Assembly (NCBI GenBank): GCA_013368325.1
Contig: JAACJK010000237.1
Span: 1-64,000, forward strand
Direction: 5' to 3'
Length of the DNA: 64,000 bases
Origin: Ephemerocybe angulata
Lineage: Eukaryota > Basidiomycota > Agaricomycetes > Agaricales > Psathyrellaceae
The notes under the pieces are model-generated. The model was not told the DNA's origin. It searched no databases and worked only from the letters and a program-made list of their open reading frames with translations. A program made the translations under genes and the position numbers. Within the stretch, counting starts at the first letter, position 1, and the number at the start of each line of letters is the position of its first letter. Shown here one piece after another: positions 12,501-23,049 of the stretch.

Positions 12501-14063
12501 ACGCCCGCTACAATACCGACACGCGCGACACCTCCACCTCCAATTCCCGCTACAACACCGAGACCCGCGACACCTCCCACACCTCCAACGCCCGCCACAC
12601 CACTCACATCCGCTACGCCTCCAACGCCCGCCACACCCCCGCGTTCACGCCTTCCTCCCGCTTCGGCACCGACATTCGCATCACGTCCGACGCCCGCTAC
12701 ACCTCCCATACCCGCTACACCCCCGCGTCCACGCTCTCCGCCCGCTTCAACACCCACATCCGCGTCACGTCCGACGCCCGCTAAACCTCCCACACCCGCT
12801 ACACCCCCGCGTCCACGCTCTCCGCCCGCCACACCTCCGACACCTCCAACACCCGCTACACCCCCGCGTCCACGCTCTCCGCCCGCTACACCTCCGACAC
12901 CCGCAACACCTCCGACACCTCCGACACCCGCTACACCCCCGCGTCCACGCTCTCCGCCCGCTACACCTCCGACACCCGCAACACCTCCGACACCCGCTAC
13001 ACCCCCGCGTCCACGCTCTCCGCCCGCTACACCTCCGACACCCGCAACACCTCCGACACCTCCGACACCTCCGACACCCGCTACCCACTTGCCTCCACTC
13101 CCTACGCCCGCTACAGACCCGACACTCTCCCTACCCTCACCGCCCGTGTTTCCGCCCATGCCCCCTGCAATAATACCATCGCCACCAGCGTTTGCGGGCC
13201 CGACATTCATAGCACTAACCCCGACTCCCGTCCCCAATCTCTCCCTTCCCATCTCCGCCTCCCTTGGTGCCCTGGTGGTACTCTCTGCATTTCCTGAAGC
13301 CTCGCCGAGAGTCATAGAGAATGGGGTGCGTTGGAAGACCGAGAAATCGAAGGATGAAACAGGTAAGCCTGCACCGTATTCAAGGCGTTTAAATCGAAGT
13401 TCCTCGAGCCAACCGTCGACGCGCAACGAGCGTTTGAAGTTTCGCTTTCCACAGTGTACGTAGCCTTCGAGGACTGGAACCTTAATCCATGTATTAGTGA
13501 ATCTCTTTAATAACAAATGCTTGCATTCTGCTCAATCAGACTGACCGCGTCCAGGATAATGGCAGTGAGTCTGTTCCCAATATTCGGCGTATCCCCCGTC
13601 CAACTTTCCGCACCATCGAGCAGGTTGTGCAGGCTTGTAATCTTTTCTTGATATTCCTCAACTGACAATGGAGGACTGCCGTCCTCCGCGTTGTGGATAT
13701 TCGACATTCCTTTGTTGAGGCTAAGCGCTTGATGAACGAGAGGTCGAAGGTTGAAGTCAAGTTTAAGTGACAGATAAAACTTAGAAGCGTCGTGAAAGAT
13801 TTTGCTAGTTAATGCACACAGGGATGGACTGATATCGATGGCCTCTTTATCAGCGAAACGATGGTAGGAATCCTTATCCAGCCTTCGATCTGTCAAGATG
13901 AGCAAGACTACCTGTGCTCCTAGTGATTTATCACATTTGCGAAGCGCCCTTATTCCGATAATTGTCCACAAGTCCTCCCACCCTCATCCATATAATATAT
14001 CGACATCTTCTTAGGTTCCTCCTCATTAACCTGTTCACGCAGATTGGCATCGACTGAGAACAT
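9527..14063 (-). CDS. KDZ-neighbour protein: Cys6 cluster plus coiled coil
   Basis: Five exons were read: 13546-14063, 11588-13480, 11396-11521, 9832-11329 and 9527-9771, about 1,426 codons. The N-terminal globular part includes ALTSKIFHDASKFYLSLKLD and RPLVHQALSLNKGMSNIHNA. Next is a Gly-Val-Ala repeat region encoded by a minisatellite. A cysteine cluster of spacing C-x2-C-x8-C-x9-C-x2-C-x6-C (CRICVG...CFNCLRSHKRC) resembles but does not match the Zn(II)2Cys6 DNA-binding fold. A coiled coil follows (repeated RETVRET, ELENRIA, NLEREVEQNGRRLGEMERRV), then a Gly/Ser-rich region and a Pro/Arg-rich C-terminus. The ATG at 14063 is in frame with MSIYYMDEGG. Joining to LWTIIGIRALRKCDKS needs a 1-base shift near 13975, and the exon sum is not a multiple of three. 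A DNA-binding accessory role is inference. Confidence 0.6.
12380..13083. repeat. GC-rich coding minisatellite
   Basis: Nested tandem repeats are built from CTCCGACACCCGCTACACC-type units. A longer unit ending in cgtccacgctctccgcccgc recurs about five times from 12.71 to 13.03 kb. On the coding (minus) strand it yields GGERGRGGVAGVGG-type repeats. The opposite strand is also open through the whole tract, purely because of the repeat composition. Confidence 0.85.
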
Positions 14064-14144
14064 GGGTCAGTTAGCGGTTTACGGTCTTCGCTGCATTTTT
14101 ATTAACCTATTCGGGCTTTTGCTATTTAATAACCAGACTTCGAG
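14064..14144. promoter_or_regulatory. Very short divergent intergenic region
   Basis: Eighty-one bp separate two divergently read start codons (14063 minus, 14145 plus). It is AT-rich in the middle, with tatttaataa near 14123-14132 as a possible TATA-like element. It mirrors the compact divergent arrangement at 5884-6032. The call depends on both start codons being right. Confidence 0.35.
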
Positions 14145-14914
14145 ATGAAGGATAGCGTCGCCGTCAGGTCGAACACCCCAACGGCTCTTAGAAACGACGG
14201 CAATGCCAGTACGCGGCCTCCCCTGTGCTTTTCCCCAATGCTCCTATATTAATACTGATTTCTTGAAGAGATACAACAGCGTTTGCCTTCCGCTGATATC
14301 TTCAGCAGGGCACTTGACGACTCTCCGACTCAATCCCAAGAGACGAAACCCAAGTACATCACCCCCGGCACTGTGCCGCCACTTTCCCTGACACCACGTC
14401 CTACATTGCGTCCAACCGGCCCTCACCCTGGACCGCCGCCCACAGCGTCAAGGGAATATGTCAATTTTAATCGTGAACTTGAAGACACCGCTCAACGAGT
14501 GGCCGAAAGCAAGGGTCGTGCAGAGGCCGGGCTTCCTGTGCAGAAGACTGGCGCGAGCTCTACCGCACAGTCACTTCGTCAAACTGCGGCAGAGATGTTA
14601 AACGATGGGTAATTATTGCTTCTATCTAACGATTGTACATCTGGGAGGCTAATCACAATATCAACAGGTACTGGGACTTGCGTGCGCACGATACTGTCCG
14701 GGTCGCAAGCGGTTTTCTTGATGCTCATCTACAAGATCTGGTGGAAATCCAGGAGCGTACTCTTGCACACCACGAGAACCTATTGCGTACACGCATTCTG
14801 ACTCAGAAGGTTGTAGATGCCCTTAATCGGGCTATGTACTCACATTCAAGGGCCGAGAGCCTAAAGTCTGGGCTCGCGGCTGCTTCTAATGCTAACTCCA
14901 CTGTAAATACGTAG
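14145..14914 (+). CDS. Small helical protein beside the KDZ block
   Basis: Three exons (14145-14208, 14269-14608, 14668-14914) join in frame to 216 aa, starting MKDSVAVRSNTPTALRN. After a Pro-rich segment around LTPRPTLRPTGPHPGPPP come amphipathic helices: NRELEDTAQRVAESKGRA, then HLQDLVEIQERTLAHHENLL and QKVVDALNRAMYSHSRAE. Both introns are about 60 bp with good GT and AG ends and a TTAAT/CTAAT-like branch region. There is no cysteine, signal peptide or membrane segment. I do not recognise a named family. Its position, divergent from the Cys-cluster gene, suggests it belongs to the same mobile gene set; this is inference. Confidence 0.6.
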
Positions 14915-15534
14915 ATCAGGATTTGATAGATTTACGGAGTGGGACCTTCTTCACCCTTCTTGTTCTCACATGTTATCAAGGAATGTGGGGTCCGTGGAGA
15001 ATAAGTTTGATAGTTCTGAACTATGGAATAGCTATTCGGCGTCCGCGCTTTATCCGCCCGCGTGCTTCACAGACCACTTCTAAAAGTATACTTTAGTTCT
15101 TATTCGCCTATGTATATTCTTATCATCTAAATCATGTCTCTAGAACTACTGAAGGCCTAAAGTCGGGCCACAAGGCGTCCGACGCACGGGATGCCCGGCG
15201 CGCGAGACACCTAACCCATCCGCATCATTGCATAGGTCATGCGGCTGCTGCATAGTCGGGTTGCAGCACGCGCGGCGCGCATTCCCGCCAGGTGTCCAGC
15301 ACCCGAATGGGAATTGAAATTACACACGGGCATTCCCGCCGGGTGTGGGATCCAAGTGAGATCCGAGTCATCCGACCGTGGTGCTATTGCGGGCATTGCA
15401 AATGTGCCGATCAAGTGCCGAATCCCGATTAATACACCCCGCACTGGGTTTACTTATGACCACAACGAAGGCTCAATTGGCGGACATCAACTGATACAAG
15501 CCATTGACAGCAGCCAACTGACCTCTACTGATCC
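14915..15534. other. Non-coding stretch before the retrotransposon
   Basis: No convincing gene was seen. It contains a short direct repeat, cattcccgcc(a/g)ggtgt, near 15281 and 15331. The 5' boundary of the retrotransposon should lie here or just inside the following ORF, because base composition changes sharply at about 15.58 kb. No target-site duplicate of the sequence after the poly(A) tail (tatccctctcttcg) was found here. Confidence 0.5.
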
Positions 15535-16770
15535 ATGACAGATGGACCACATGTAAGCTCAGTTGACCCATGTCGTAAGGGTCATTGGCGGGTTCTGTGG
15601 TGCAACGCCCTCTTCGACGCCATCACCAACCCGACGAAGCCCTCTGAGGACACCGGCATCTACGGTAGCATGCACGCGCCGGGCGCCCAGGCCCAGAAGC
15701 CTCAGGAAACCGCGCCAGTAGACCCCTACGCCCTCATCCCCAACCCCCCCGGCGGCTGGGGCAAACCCGCCCTCGACGGGAAGCAACTCCGCAAGCGCCT
15801 CACAACCGAGAGCATCCGGATCGTCGAAACCGCAGAGGGTGAGCGAGTCTTCGCCACCATCTTCTGGGACGTAGACACCAACGAAGACATCATCCGCGGC
15901 GAGCTACTCCACGCCGTCCTCAGCAAGTTCCTGGGCGCAGACGCCAAGATCATCATCACGGCCATGAGAATGACGGACTACGTCGTCGGCTTCCGGGCAG
16001 CCGTCCTTGTCCTCATCAGCGGTCTATCGGTCCTCAACAAATTCCGTTGCATCGAGCAGGGCACATTCGCCACCGCGAAGGGCGCCTTCCACATCATCGA
16101 CCACGACATCCCCATAATGGACTACACCATGCACTTCAAGGACCTCGCCCTCCGCCCCTCCGCCGACCCTGCCGAAGCTGAGAGGAAGGTCCAAGAGATG
16201 ATCATCGAGAAGCTCCGTAGCATCTCCGCCCTCAACACCCTCATTGCTGAACACGGCGATGCCCTCAAGCACGTCGCCCCTGACAACCGCCTCAAGTCCT
16301 TCCTATCCTCGGTCCGCGCCAGCGTATTCGAAGCGGCTAACAAAAATCAGCAGATGATCCCCATCTGGTCCATCTATATCAGATCCTTCACCACCGACGA
16401 GGAGATCCACGCGAAGTTCGTCGCTGCCATGAAGAAACTCTCGTACGACTCCGTCGGGAGCATTCAAGGAAAGATCAAGGCCGCCGCCGACGACTGGCAT
16501 TGCAACCGCTGTAAAGCTGTGGACCACCCCACCGGGCTCTGCCCCATGCTGCGAGCCCCCGGCTACGTCGACATCAACTTCGCGGACCCCCACCACGCCG
16601 TCACCGGCAACGTCAACAACGCCTACCCACCCACCGCCTCCTTCTTCGACATCGCAGAGCAGGAAGGACGTGCATCCGGACCCGTTGGGGGTTACGAGCC
16701 CAACGCGTACGGACGTCGAGGCCGAGGGGGCCGGGGAGGACGCGGCCGCGGCTCTGGCCGTGGTTTCTGA
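15535..16770 (+). CDS. LINE ORF1, gag-like RNA-binding protein
   Basis: This is a 411-aa uninterrupted ORF. The central part (about residues 90-300) is a mixed alpha/beta region with RIVETAEGERVFATIFWDVD and later IYIRSFTTDEEIHAKFVAAM. One CCHC-type knuckle, WHCNRCKAVDHPTGLCP (C-x2-C-x4-H-x4-C), lies near residues 323-337. The C-terminus is an RGG-type basic tail (GRRGRGGRGGRGRGSGRG). Knuckle plus RGG tail is typical of retrotransposon ORF1 proteins that coat the element RNA. The first about 15 residues (MTDGPHVSSVDPC) may derive from flanking DNA, since the composition shift lies just downstream. Confidence 0.8.
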   Translation: MTDGPHVSSVDPCRKGHWRVLWCNALFDAITNPTKPSEDTGIYGSMHAPGAQAQKPQETAPVDPYALIPNPPGGWGKPALDGKQLRKRLTTESIRIVETAEGERVFATIFWDVDTNEDIIRGELLHAVLSKFLGADAKIIITAMRMTDYVVGFRAAVLVLISGLSVLNKFRCIEQGTFATAKGAFHIIDHDIPIMDYTMHFKDLALRPSADPAEAERKVQEMIIEKLRSISALNTLIAEHGDALKHVAPDNRLKSFLSSVRASVFEAANKNQQMIPIWSIYIRSFTTDEEIHAKFVAAMKKLSYDSVGSIQGKIKAAADDWHCNRCKAVDHPTGLCPMLRAPGYVDINFADPHHAVTGNVNNAYPPTASFFDIAEQEGRASGPVGGYEPNAYGRRGRGGRGGRGRGSGRGF

Positions 16771-17284
16771 ACCGCACGCGCTCGCGCCCCGATCCCACTT
16801 CCCTAGCGACCACAATCCCGCGCACACACGCACCACACTCCTTACCCTTCATCACCCCCTGAGGCCCGGTTTGGGCGGTTACGCACATGGACCCCATCGC
16901 TCCCTGCTTCCGAAATAGCCACATACATACATACATACCTACTTACCCCCGGCACACCTGCCACAATCTGTACCCATGTAGATCGTATATAAAATTCGTT
17001 GACCGAAACCCGAGTGAAAGTTGAGTGGGAGGCCTCTGGTGGGGTCCTATCAGCCCCTCCTTGAAAAAGAGGAAACACTGATGGCCCAAATATACTGGCT
17101 CCCTCTGGGGAGGACAGGAAAGCCGGAAGTGTCGATGGCTATGAGAGCCGCAGTGCCGTGATAAAGCACGCAGGCGGGAGTCCTATTCAGGGCGCGAGCA
17201 ACCCGTCTTTAGAGCCGCAGTCCGGCTTAAGTCGCGTGAAGCGCCGAGAGCGCCTAACCGTCATACTCGCCAGCGGTACCCTGG
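16771..17284 (+). other. Spacer between ORF1 and ORF2
   Basis: This 514-bp GC-rich stretch has no long ORF in frame with either neighbour. It contains a short (ACAT)n microsatellite at 16919-16938 and a GC-rich region just before the ORF2 start. It could hold the ORF2 translation-initiation signal or the 5' end of a second, tandem element. Confidence 0.5.
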
Positions 17285-20200
17285 ATGAATGGACCTAGCC
17301 GGCCCGATCGTTGCAAAGGCCGATTCGCTACGAGATCAACGACCAAGAAGAATTATATTAGCCCGAGCCCAAGTGGCTCACAAAAACCCCGGTCCCTCCC
17401 TCCAACGTCGAACCCCCGGGTATCGACTACTGGAGAAAATAGGGAAGCCCCGCTTGGAGCTTCCCGCAACCGAGCGAACCCGAGCAACGGCGACGCACCC
17501 TCTTACATGGAGCACTCCGAAGGCGGGGTAAATCAGGTAGGAGGAGAAGGGAGGAGGAACACGGGCACGACCCACAGTACACACGCTACACCAACCCCTC
17601 CCTCCCATAATGGGACCACTCCTACGGGCAACACCGAGCCCAGCCCACAACCAGGCACACACCCCGCCAGCGATAACCCGCACCGGAAACGCAACCGCAC
17701 CCGCAAAAAGAGGACACCGGTCAGACAAGCAGACCAGCCGACTGCCCACGTATTCCCGAACACAGAGAACATGACCGACATCCCACAACCCAACCTCATA
17801 TCAAACTACTTTGCACCGAGAGCGAGAACGGCCGTGCAACGAGCATCGGACCGCCAGGACACCCAAGATCGTGATAACACTCAAGCGCCCGGACAGGCGC
17901 CTGCCGCCCGGAGCACCCTACCCACCATTAGACTGCGAGACTCGCCGATCGAGAGGATGAAGAAAAGGAAGAAAGGTGTCAAAACAATGAGAGCTAACAT
18001 TAAGATAGCGACACTTAATATAAGAGGGGGAGGGCCACAAGGAACAAGAATGAACCCGAAGTGGTCGGACATTAACACCCTAATGAGGACACAAAAAATA
18101 GGAATACTTGCCCTCCAGGAAACCCACCTGACAAAAGAAGCCCTGGACACCATAAATCAGTCTTTCAAGCGCCAGATGCTGGTAGTCCAATCAGCAGACC
18201 CCGGGAACGTGGGGGCGAAGGGAGTAGCCTTCGCTCTGAACAAGCGCATCGTGGCGTGGGACGAGGCAAAGATAAAGGTAATTGAACCGGGGAGAGCCCT
18301 CCTCCTCACCATACCATGGCGCAACAACGGCAAAGCAATCACGGCCCTCGCGGTCTACGCCCCAAACACGAAAAAAGAAAACGAGAAGTTCTGGAAGGAC
18401 CTGGACGACTGCTTCTTTGCAAGAGAATACCCCAGGCCCGACGTGATGCTCGGGGACTTCAATGTTGTCGAGGAAGAAATTGACAGACTACCACCACGAA
18501 AAGACGCGAGGGGGCCGGTCGACGCGCTACGACAGCTAAAGGATAGACTCCATCTGTACGACGGGTGGCGACAGGAAAATCCAACCCTAACAAGGTACTC
18601 GTACACCCAGGACGCCACTGGATCGTGCTCGCGTATAGACAGACTGTATGTTACCCAGGGCTTCCTCGAGAACAGCAGGGGCTGGGATATGATTTTAAGC
18701 GGAATCGAGAAAGCGGATCACCGTGTGGCTATCGCCCAATTCTTCGACCCCGGTTCACCATACATCGGTAAAGGGAGGTGGGCGATACCCGACCAGATAG
18801 TGTCCAACCCCGAGTTTATCAAGTTTGCGATAGAGAAAGGGAAAGAGACTGTAAGAGAGGCAGAACGCAGAAACATACAAGACGCCTTTGCTACGTATAA
18901 GATGCAGCTTACCGGGGAGGCGAAAGCAATGGCTAAAAGGCACTACCCTAAAATCCAGCAGAGACTGGATAACCTACAATCAGACCTAGGGAAGATTCTA
19001 GATGACCCAGACATGAGAACGGAGGACAAGGTACTACGTGCCCAAGCCCTAGAGGAGGAAATGAGACACCTCAAGTCGAAACAACAGAAGGCCACTAAAC
19101 AAAACTTGACGACCAAATTTATCCTCGAAAACGAGACCATCGGGAAGACATGGATCCGATCGAATAAACAAACAAAGCCAAGAGACACGATGAGAGCGCT
19201 GATGAAGGACCGGAATGAAAAGACGAACCCAGCCCTTGAGTACTCGTCCCGAGGAATGGTGGAGATCGCCCGGAAGTACCACGAAGAAGCCCAGGAAGAC
19301 GCAGAAACGGAGCAGACAGGCAGAGAGGAAGCGATAGCGGACGCGCTCGAGAGCCTAGACGTGCAACTGAGCGATGAACAACAGGAGGAGCTGGGAAAGA
19401 AGCTCACCCACGACGACATAACCGACGCACTGGCCAAGATGCCCAACGGGAAAGCGCCGGGCCTGGATGGGATACCCACTGAACTATGGAAGACCCTTCA
19501 CCGGACGTACCTAGAACAGGCAAAGAAGCGAGACGGCGCGCCCTCCGAACCATTCGACATCATCGGCCTAATACAGCGGGTCTTTAACGACATTGAAGAA
19601 AATGGAGTGCAGCCCGGATCCGGGTTCGCAGAGGGCTGGATGTGCCCCATCTACAAGAAAAAGGACAAGACGGACATTGCGAACTACAGACCCATTACCG
19701 TCCTAAACACGGATTACAAACTCTTCACACGAGCACTGACAACGAAGCTGGCCCCGATGGCTCTGGACCTCATCAACCCAGACCAAGCCGGATTCATGGC
19801 GGGGCGAAGGATAGACGATCAGACCGAGTTAATAAAAACAATGATAGAGTGGTGTGAAGTAGAAGAAGAGGATGGGGCCCTGGTCTTTCTCGATCAGGAG
19901 AAAGCATACGACAGAATAAAACACGATTACCTATGGCGCGTACTCCAGAAATTCAACCTACCGGAAAGCTTCATCTCCTCTGTGAAATCGCTCTACGAGT
20001 CGGCGGAGACAGTAGTAATAATAAACGGCGACATAAGTAAGCCGTACAAGGTAACCAGAGGCGTGCGCCAGGGAGACCCTCTATCATGCCTCCTATTCAA
20101 CATGGCAATTGAAACCCTCGCACAAACAGTACGCCAGTCGAATCTGAAGGGATTCGAAACCCCCGGACCCCTAGGTAACCTCCTAATCACGCTCTTTGCC

Positions 20201-22858
20201 GACGACACGACAGTCTACCTCTCGAAGGAAGACGAGTTCGACGAGCTCGAAAGCCTACTGCGCAAGTGGTGCCTGGCGTCGGGAGCAAAGTTCAACGTGG
20301 AAAAAACGGAAATCATACCAGTCGGCTCGAAGGAGCACCGGGACCAGATGCTCGCAACGAGGAAAATCAACGCGTCGCACAATGAGATTCGAGACGGAAT
20401 CCACATCGCAAAAGACAGCGAACCGGTGAGGGCACTAGGAGCCTTCGTAGGAAACGGAATAGATGACATTAGCGTCTGGACCCCCACCCTGGAGACGATA
20501 CGAGGACGAATGGAAGCGTGGGGGAAAGACCGGATCACCCAGAACGGAAGGAGACTCATAGTTGGACTCACGATCGGTGCCCTGACTCAGTACCGCACCG
20601 CGGTACAGGGCATGTCAAAGGACATAGAAAAGACATTGAATAGCATAGCAATAAAATACATGTGGAACGGACCGTCGGGCGTAGGGGCCGCAGTTATGAG
20701 AGGCCCAATCGAAGAAGGTGGAAAAAAGCTCCTAGACCTGCCATCGAGAAACGAAGCAATCAGCCTGATGCTCGGCCAGAGATATGCCAATTTTGGCGAG
20801 AACCGAGCACGGTGGGCCTACTTGGTAGACTCCCTACTACTAAAAAACATCCCCAGGATGTACAAAACCCACGAAACCGGGGCAGCCGAGAACATGCTCC
20901 TCCAATCGTGGAACGCCGCCAGCACCGCCGCCAAAACCCGAGCCCCAAAATCCATCCAGAAGATGATCAAGGCAATGAAGAAGTACGGGGTAGCGCTAGC
21001 ACCACCAATCCTGACAGAGGACCAGAAGAAGGAAATGACCTTCTGGCACCATAAGGGCCTGAGGATAGGGAGCCGCATCCCGATCCTAGGCAAGTGGGGT
21101 AGATGCCACCGGAATAACCACCACATACGCACAGTAGGAGAAATGCTGGAGCACGCAGAGGGGGGAATAAACCACCCAGACGACGAGCCCGAGGAATCGG
21201 AGGACGGAGACTCGAGTGACGAAGACTCAGATGGGGGAGAAGGGCCCACCAACGGGCACTGCAGATGCACGCAATGCCGCGAGGACGAAGAAGTAGGATG
21301 CGAGAACCCGAAACGCTGTCGAGACGAAGCTCTGAAGTTCCTGGGCGCACTCGGGCCTAAATGGAGACCGAACATCTCCACCGATGAGGACGTGGACCCC
21401 GAGCCACGATACGCGAGCCGCCAAGAACAGGAGGAGACCTGGAAAAGAGAGGATGAGAAGGGGCGCCGCCTCTTCCGGAACCAGAACACCATCGGGTCCA
21501 TCAAGGAAGGGCTGCGTATATTCGCCGACGCGCACGACATCTCACACGACGCCCCACCCACACACCTGAGAGATGAAACGTCCCCCCCAAAGGACCCAAT
21601 AATAGTATATACGGACGGGGCGTGCAACCGGAATGGCGACCTGGACGCGGAAGCGGGCGCGGGGGTACACTTCCAAGGGAACCCTGAGGGAGACGTCAGC
21701 GCGAGAGTCCCTGACCAGCTGCCGCAGACGAACAATACCGGCGAAACCCTGGCGATACTCATAGCGGCTCAAAATACCCCCGAAGATAAAGACCTGATAA
21801 TCCGAACGGACTCACAACTGATAATGGATGCACTGACGAAAAACCTCCGCACAATCGAAGCGGAAGGGTGGGGAGCGTACGACAACCGAGAGGTGCTGGA
21901 ACCGACGATAGCCGCGCTCAGGGCGCGACCCGGACGTGTCTTCTTCGAAAAAGTTAAGGGACATAGTGGCGACGTGGGGAACGACAAAGCAGACGAGCTG
22001 GCGGGGAAAGCAGTGAGCGAGAATAAAAAGCGACGAATTAACCTCAACACACCTGTGGAACTGAGGATTACGGGCACGAGACTAGCGGACCTGACACAAT
22101 CCAAGGCATACAGAGGGATACTGGCCTGGAAACGAGCCAAGACGGGGGGCAGGCTCAGAACACTCCGCATGCTGGATCGGATCCGGGAGGAGACCGCGAG
22201 GCGGATCGGACGGGTAGCCACGAATGGCACGATATGGCGGTCACTGATAAGCAAGAACATAGTCAGCAAGAAAGTCAGAGCCTTCATGTGGAAGGCGACC
22301 CACGATTGCGTACCGTGCGGCCACATATGGGCGAATGTGAAAGGGCTTGAAGAACGGGCGATGTGCAGCTCGTGTGGATGCACCGAGAGCCTCGAGCACA
22401 TCCTCACGGAGTGCAAGCGCTCAGGCCAGGAGCTAATATGGAGACTAGTGAGAAAAGCCCTTGAGGAGAAAGGGCTGGAATGGGAGGAGCTCACCCTAGG
22501 CTCCATACTAGGGTGCGCGGTGAAAGAACAGACGAAGAAGAAAGATAGGCGCCCGGGAAAGGAAAGGGCTTACGCAATCCTCGTGTCGGAAGCGGCCTTC
22601 CTGATATGGAAGATCCGGTGCGAATGGCGCATCGGGAGGAACGAAGCGGAGGCGGAAGCACACTCGGACGAAGAAACAGAGAACCGATGGAGGTTCATGA
22701 TGAACTCAATAATAGAATTTGACTATCTATCCTCAAACAAAGAGAGGTACGGCACGAAGGCCACGGACACCAAACTTGTGGAGGCCACCTGGGGCGGCCT
22801 CCTGGAAGAACGAGAAAAGAAGCTTAAGACAACGATACGGAGCGAAGCGGGGTTTTAG
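17285..22858 (+). CDS. LINE ORF2: endonuclease, reverse transcriptase, RNase H
   Basis: This is a 1,857-aa intact ORF. After about 230 Pro/basic-rich residues comes the endonuclease, with TLNIRG, QETHL, GDFN, SRIDRLY and ADHRV supplying the N, E, D/N, D and H residues of the APE fold. The reverse transcriptase includes NGKAPGLDGIP, NYRPITVLNTDYK, FLDQEKAYDRI, GVRQGDPLS and the catalytic FADDT. An acidic insert with CRCTQCREDEEVGC follows. RNase H shows YTDGAC, GETLA, RTDSQ and GNDKADELA (D-E-D-D). The C-terminal finger is CSSCGCTESLEHILTEC. No stop or frameshift interrupts it and every catalytic motif looked for is present, so the protein could be functional. It would perform target-primed reverse transcription of the element RNA. 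Confidence 0.95.
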   Translation: MNGPSRPDRCKGRFATRSTTKKNYISPSPSGSQKPRSLPPTSNPRVSTTGENREAPLGASRNRANPSNGDAPSYMEHSEGGVNQVGGEGRRNTGTTHSTHATPTPPSHNGTTPTGNTEPSPQPGTHPASDNPHRKRNRTRKKRTPVRQADQPTAHVFPNTENMTDIPQPNLISNYFAPRARTAVQRASDRQDTQDRDNTQAPGQAPAARSTLPTIRLRDSPIERMKKRKKGVKTMRANIKIATLNIRGGGPQGTRMNPKWSDINTLMRTQKIGILALQETHLTKEALDTINQSFKRQMLVVQSADPGNVGAKGVAFALNKRIVAWDEAKIKVIEPGRALLLTIPWRNNGKAITALAVYAPNTKKENEKFWKDLDDCFFAREYPRPDVMLGDFNVVEEEIDRLPPRKDARGPVDALRQLKDRLHLYDGWRQENPTLTRYSYTQDATGSCSRIDRLYVTQGFLENSRGWDMILSGIEKADHRVAIAQFFDPGSPYIGKGRWAIPDQIVSNPEFIKFAIEKGKETVREAERRNIQDAFATYKMQLTGEAKAMAKRHYPKIQQRLDNLQSDLGKILDDPDMRTEDKVLRAQALEEEMRHLKSKQQKATKQNLTTKFILENETIGKTWIRSNKQTKPRDTMRALMKDRNEKTNPALEYSSRGMVEIARKYHEEAQEDAETEQTGREEAIADALESLDVQLSDEQQEELGKKLTHDDITDALAKMPNGKAPGLDGIPTELWKTLHRTYLEQAKKRDGAPSEPFDIIGLIQRVFNDIEENGVQPGSGFAEGWMCPIYKKKDKTDIANYRPITVLNTDYKLFTRALTTKLAPMALDLINPDQAGFMAGRRIDDQTELIKTMIEWCEVEEEDGALVFLDQEKAYDRIKHDYLWRVLQKFNLPESFISSVKSLYESAETVVIINGDISKPYKVTRGVRQGDPLSCLLFNMAIETLAQTVRQSNLKGFETPGPLGNLLITLFADDTTVYLSKEDEFDELESLLRKWCLASGAKFNVEKTEIIPVGSKEHRDQMLATRKINASHNEIRDGIHIAKDSEPVRALGAFVGNGIDDISVWTPTLETIRGRMEAWGKDRITQNGRRLIVGLTIGALTQYRTAVQGMSKDIEKTLNSIAIKYMWNGPSGVGAAVMRGPIEEGGKKLLDLPSRNEAISLMLGQRYANFGENRARWAYLVDSLLLKNIPRMYKTHETGAAENMLLQSWNAASTAAKTRAPKSIQKMIKAMKKYGVALAPPILTEDQKKEMTFWHHKGLRIGSRIPILGKWGRCHRNNHHIRTVGEMLEHAEGGINHPDDEPEESEDGDSSDEDSDGGEGPTNGHCRCTQCREDEEVGCENPKRCRDEALKFLGALGPKWRPNISTDEDVDPEPRYASRQEQEETWKREDEKGRRLFRNQNTIGSIKEGLRIFADAHDISHDAPPTHLRDETSPPKDPIIVYTDGACNRNGDLDAEAGAGVHFQGNPEGDVSARVPDQLPQTNNTGETLAILIAAQNTPEDKDLIIRTDSQLIMDALTKNLRTIEAEGWGAYDNREVLEPTIAALRARPGRVFFEKVKGHSGDVGNDKADELAGKAVSENKKRRINLNTPVELRITGTRLADLTQSKAYRGILAWKRAKTGGRLRTLRMLDRIREETARRIGRVATNGTIWRSLISKNIVSKKVRAFMWKATHDCVPCGHIWANVKGLEERAMCSSCGCTESLEHILTECKRSGQELIWRLVRKALEEKGLEWEELTLGSILGCAVKEQTKKKDRRPGKERAYAILVSEAAFLIWKIRCEWRIGRNEAEAEAHSDEETENRWRFMMNSIIEFDYLSSNKERYGTKATDTKLVEATWGGLLEEREKKLKTTIRSEAGF

Positions 22859-23048
22859 TGGGTCGAAGCGCGAATGCCCCACCCAACGGGCGGCGCTCAA
22901 CCCCACACTACTGTACAAAGTGTGCGTTGACGCATTTCCTCGCGGTGAATGGCCAACTCCCTAAACTAGACCCCTCGTAATCTGCCGCCGGGCGGGACTG
23001 ACTTTGTACTGTTGCCGCCCTGGCTGTGCCCTGAGCACGAGGTACCAC

Positions 23049-23049
<1 letters not shown>

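Noticed and set aside
12183..13463. 426-codon plus-strand ORF of Pro/Thr/Ala repeats
   Set aside because: It is the opposite strand of the coding minisatellite. The minus strand has flanking non-repeat coding sequence, introns and the cysteine cluster, so it is the real gene.
20818..21762. 314-codon minus-strand ORF inside the LINE
   Set aside because: Antisense to ORF2, Ser-rich and without motifs.
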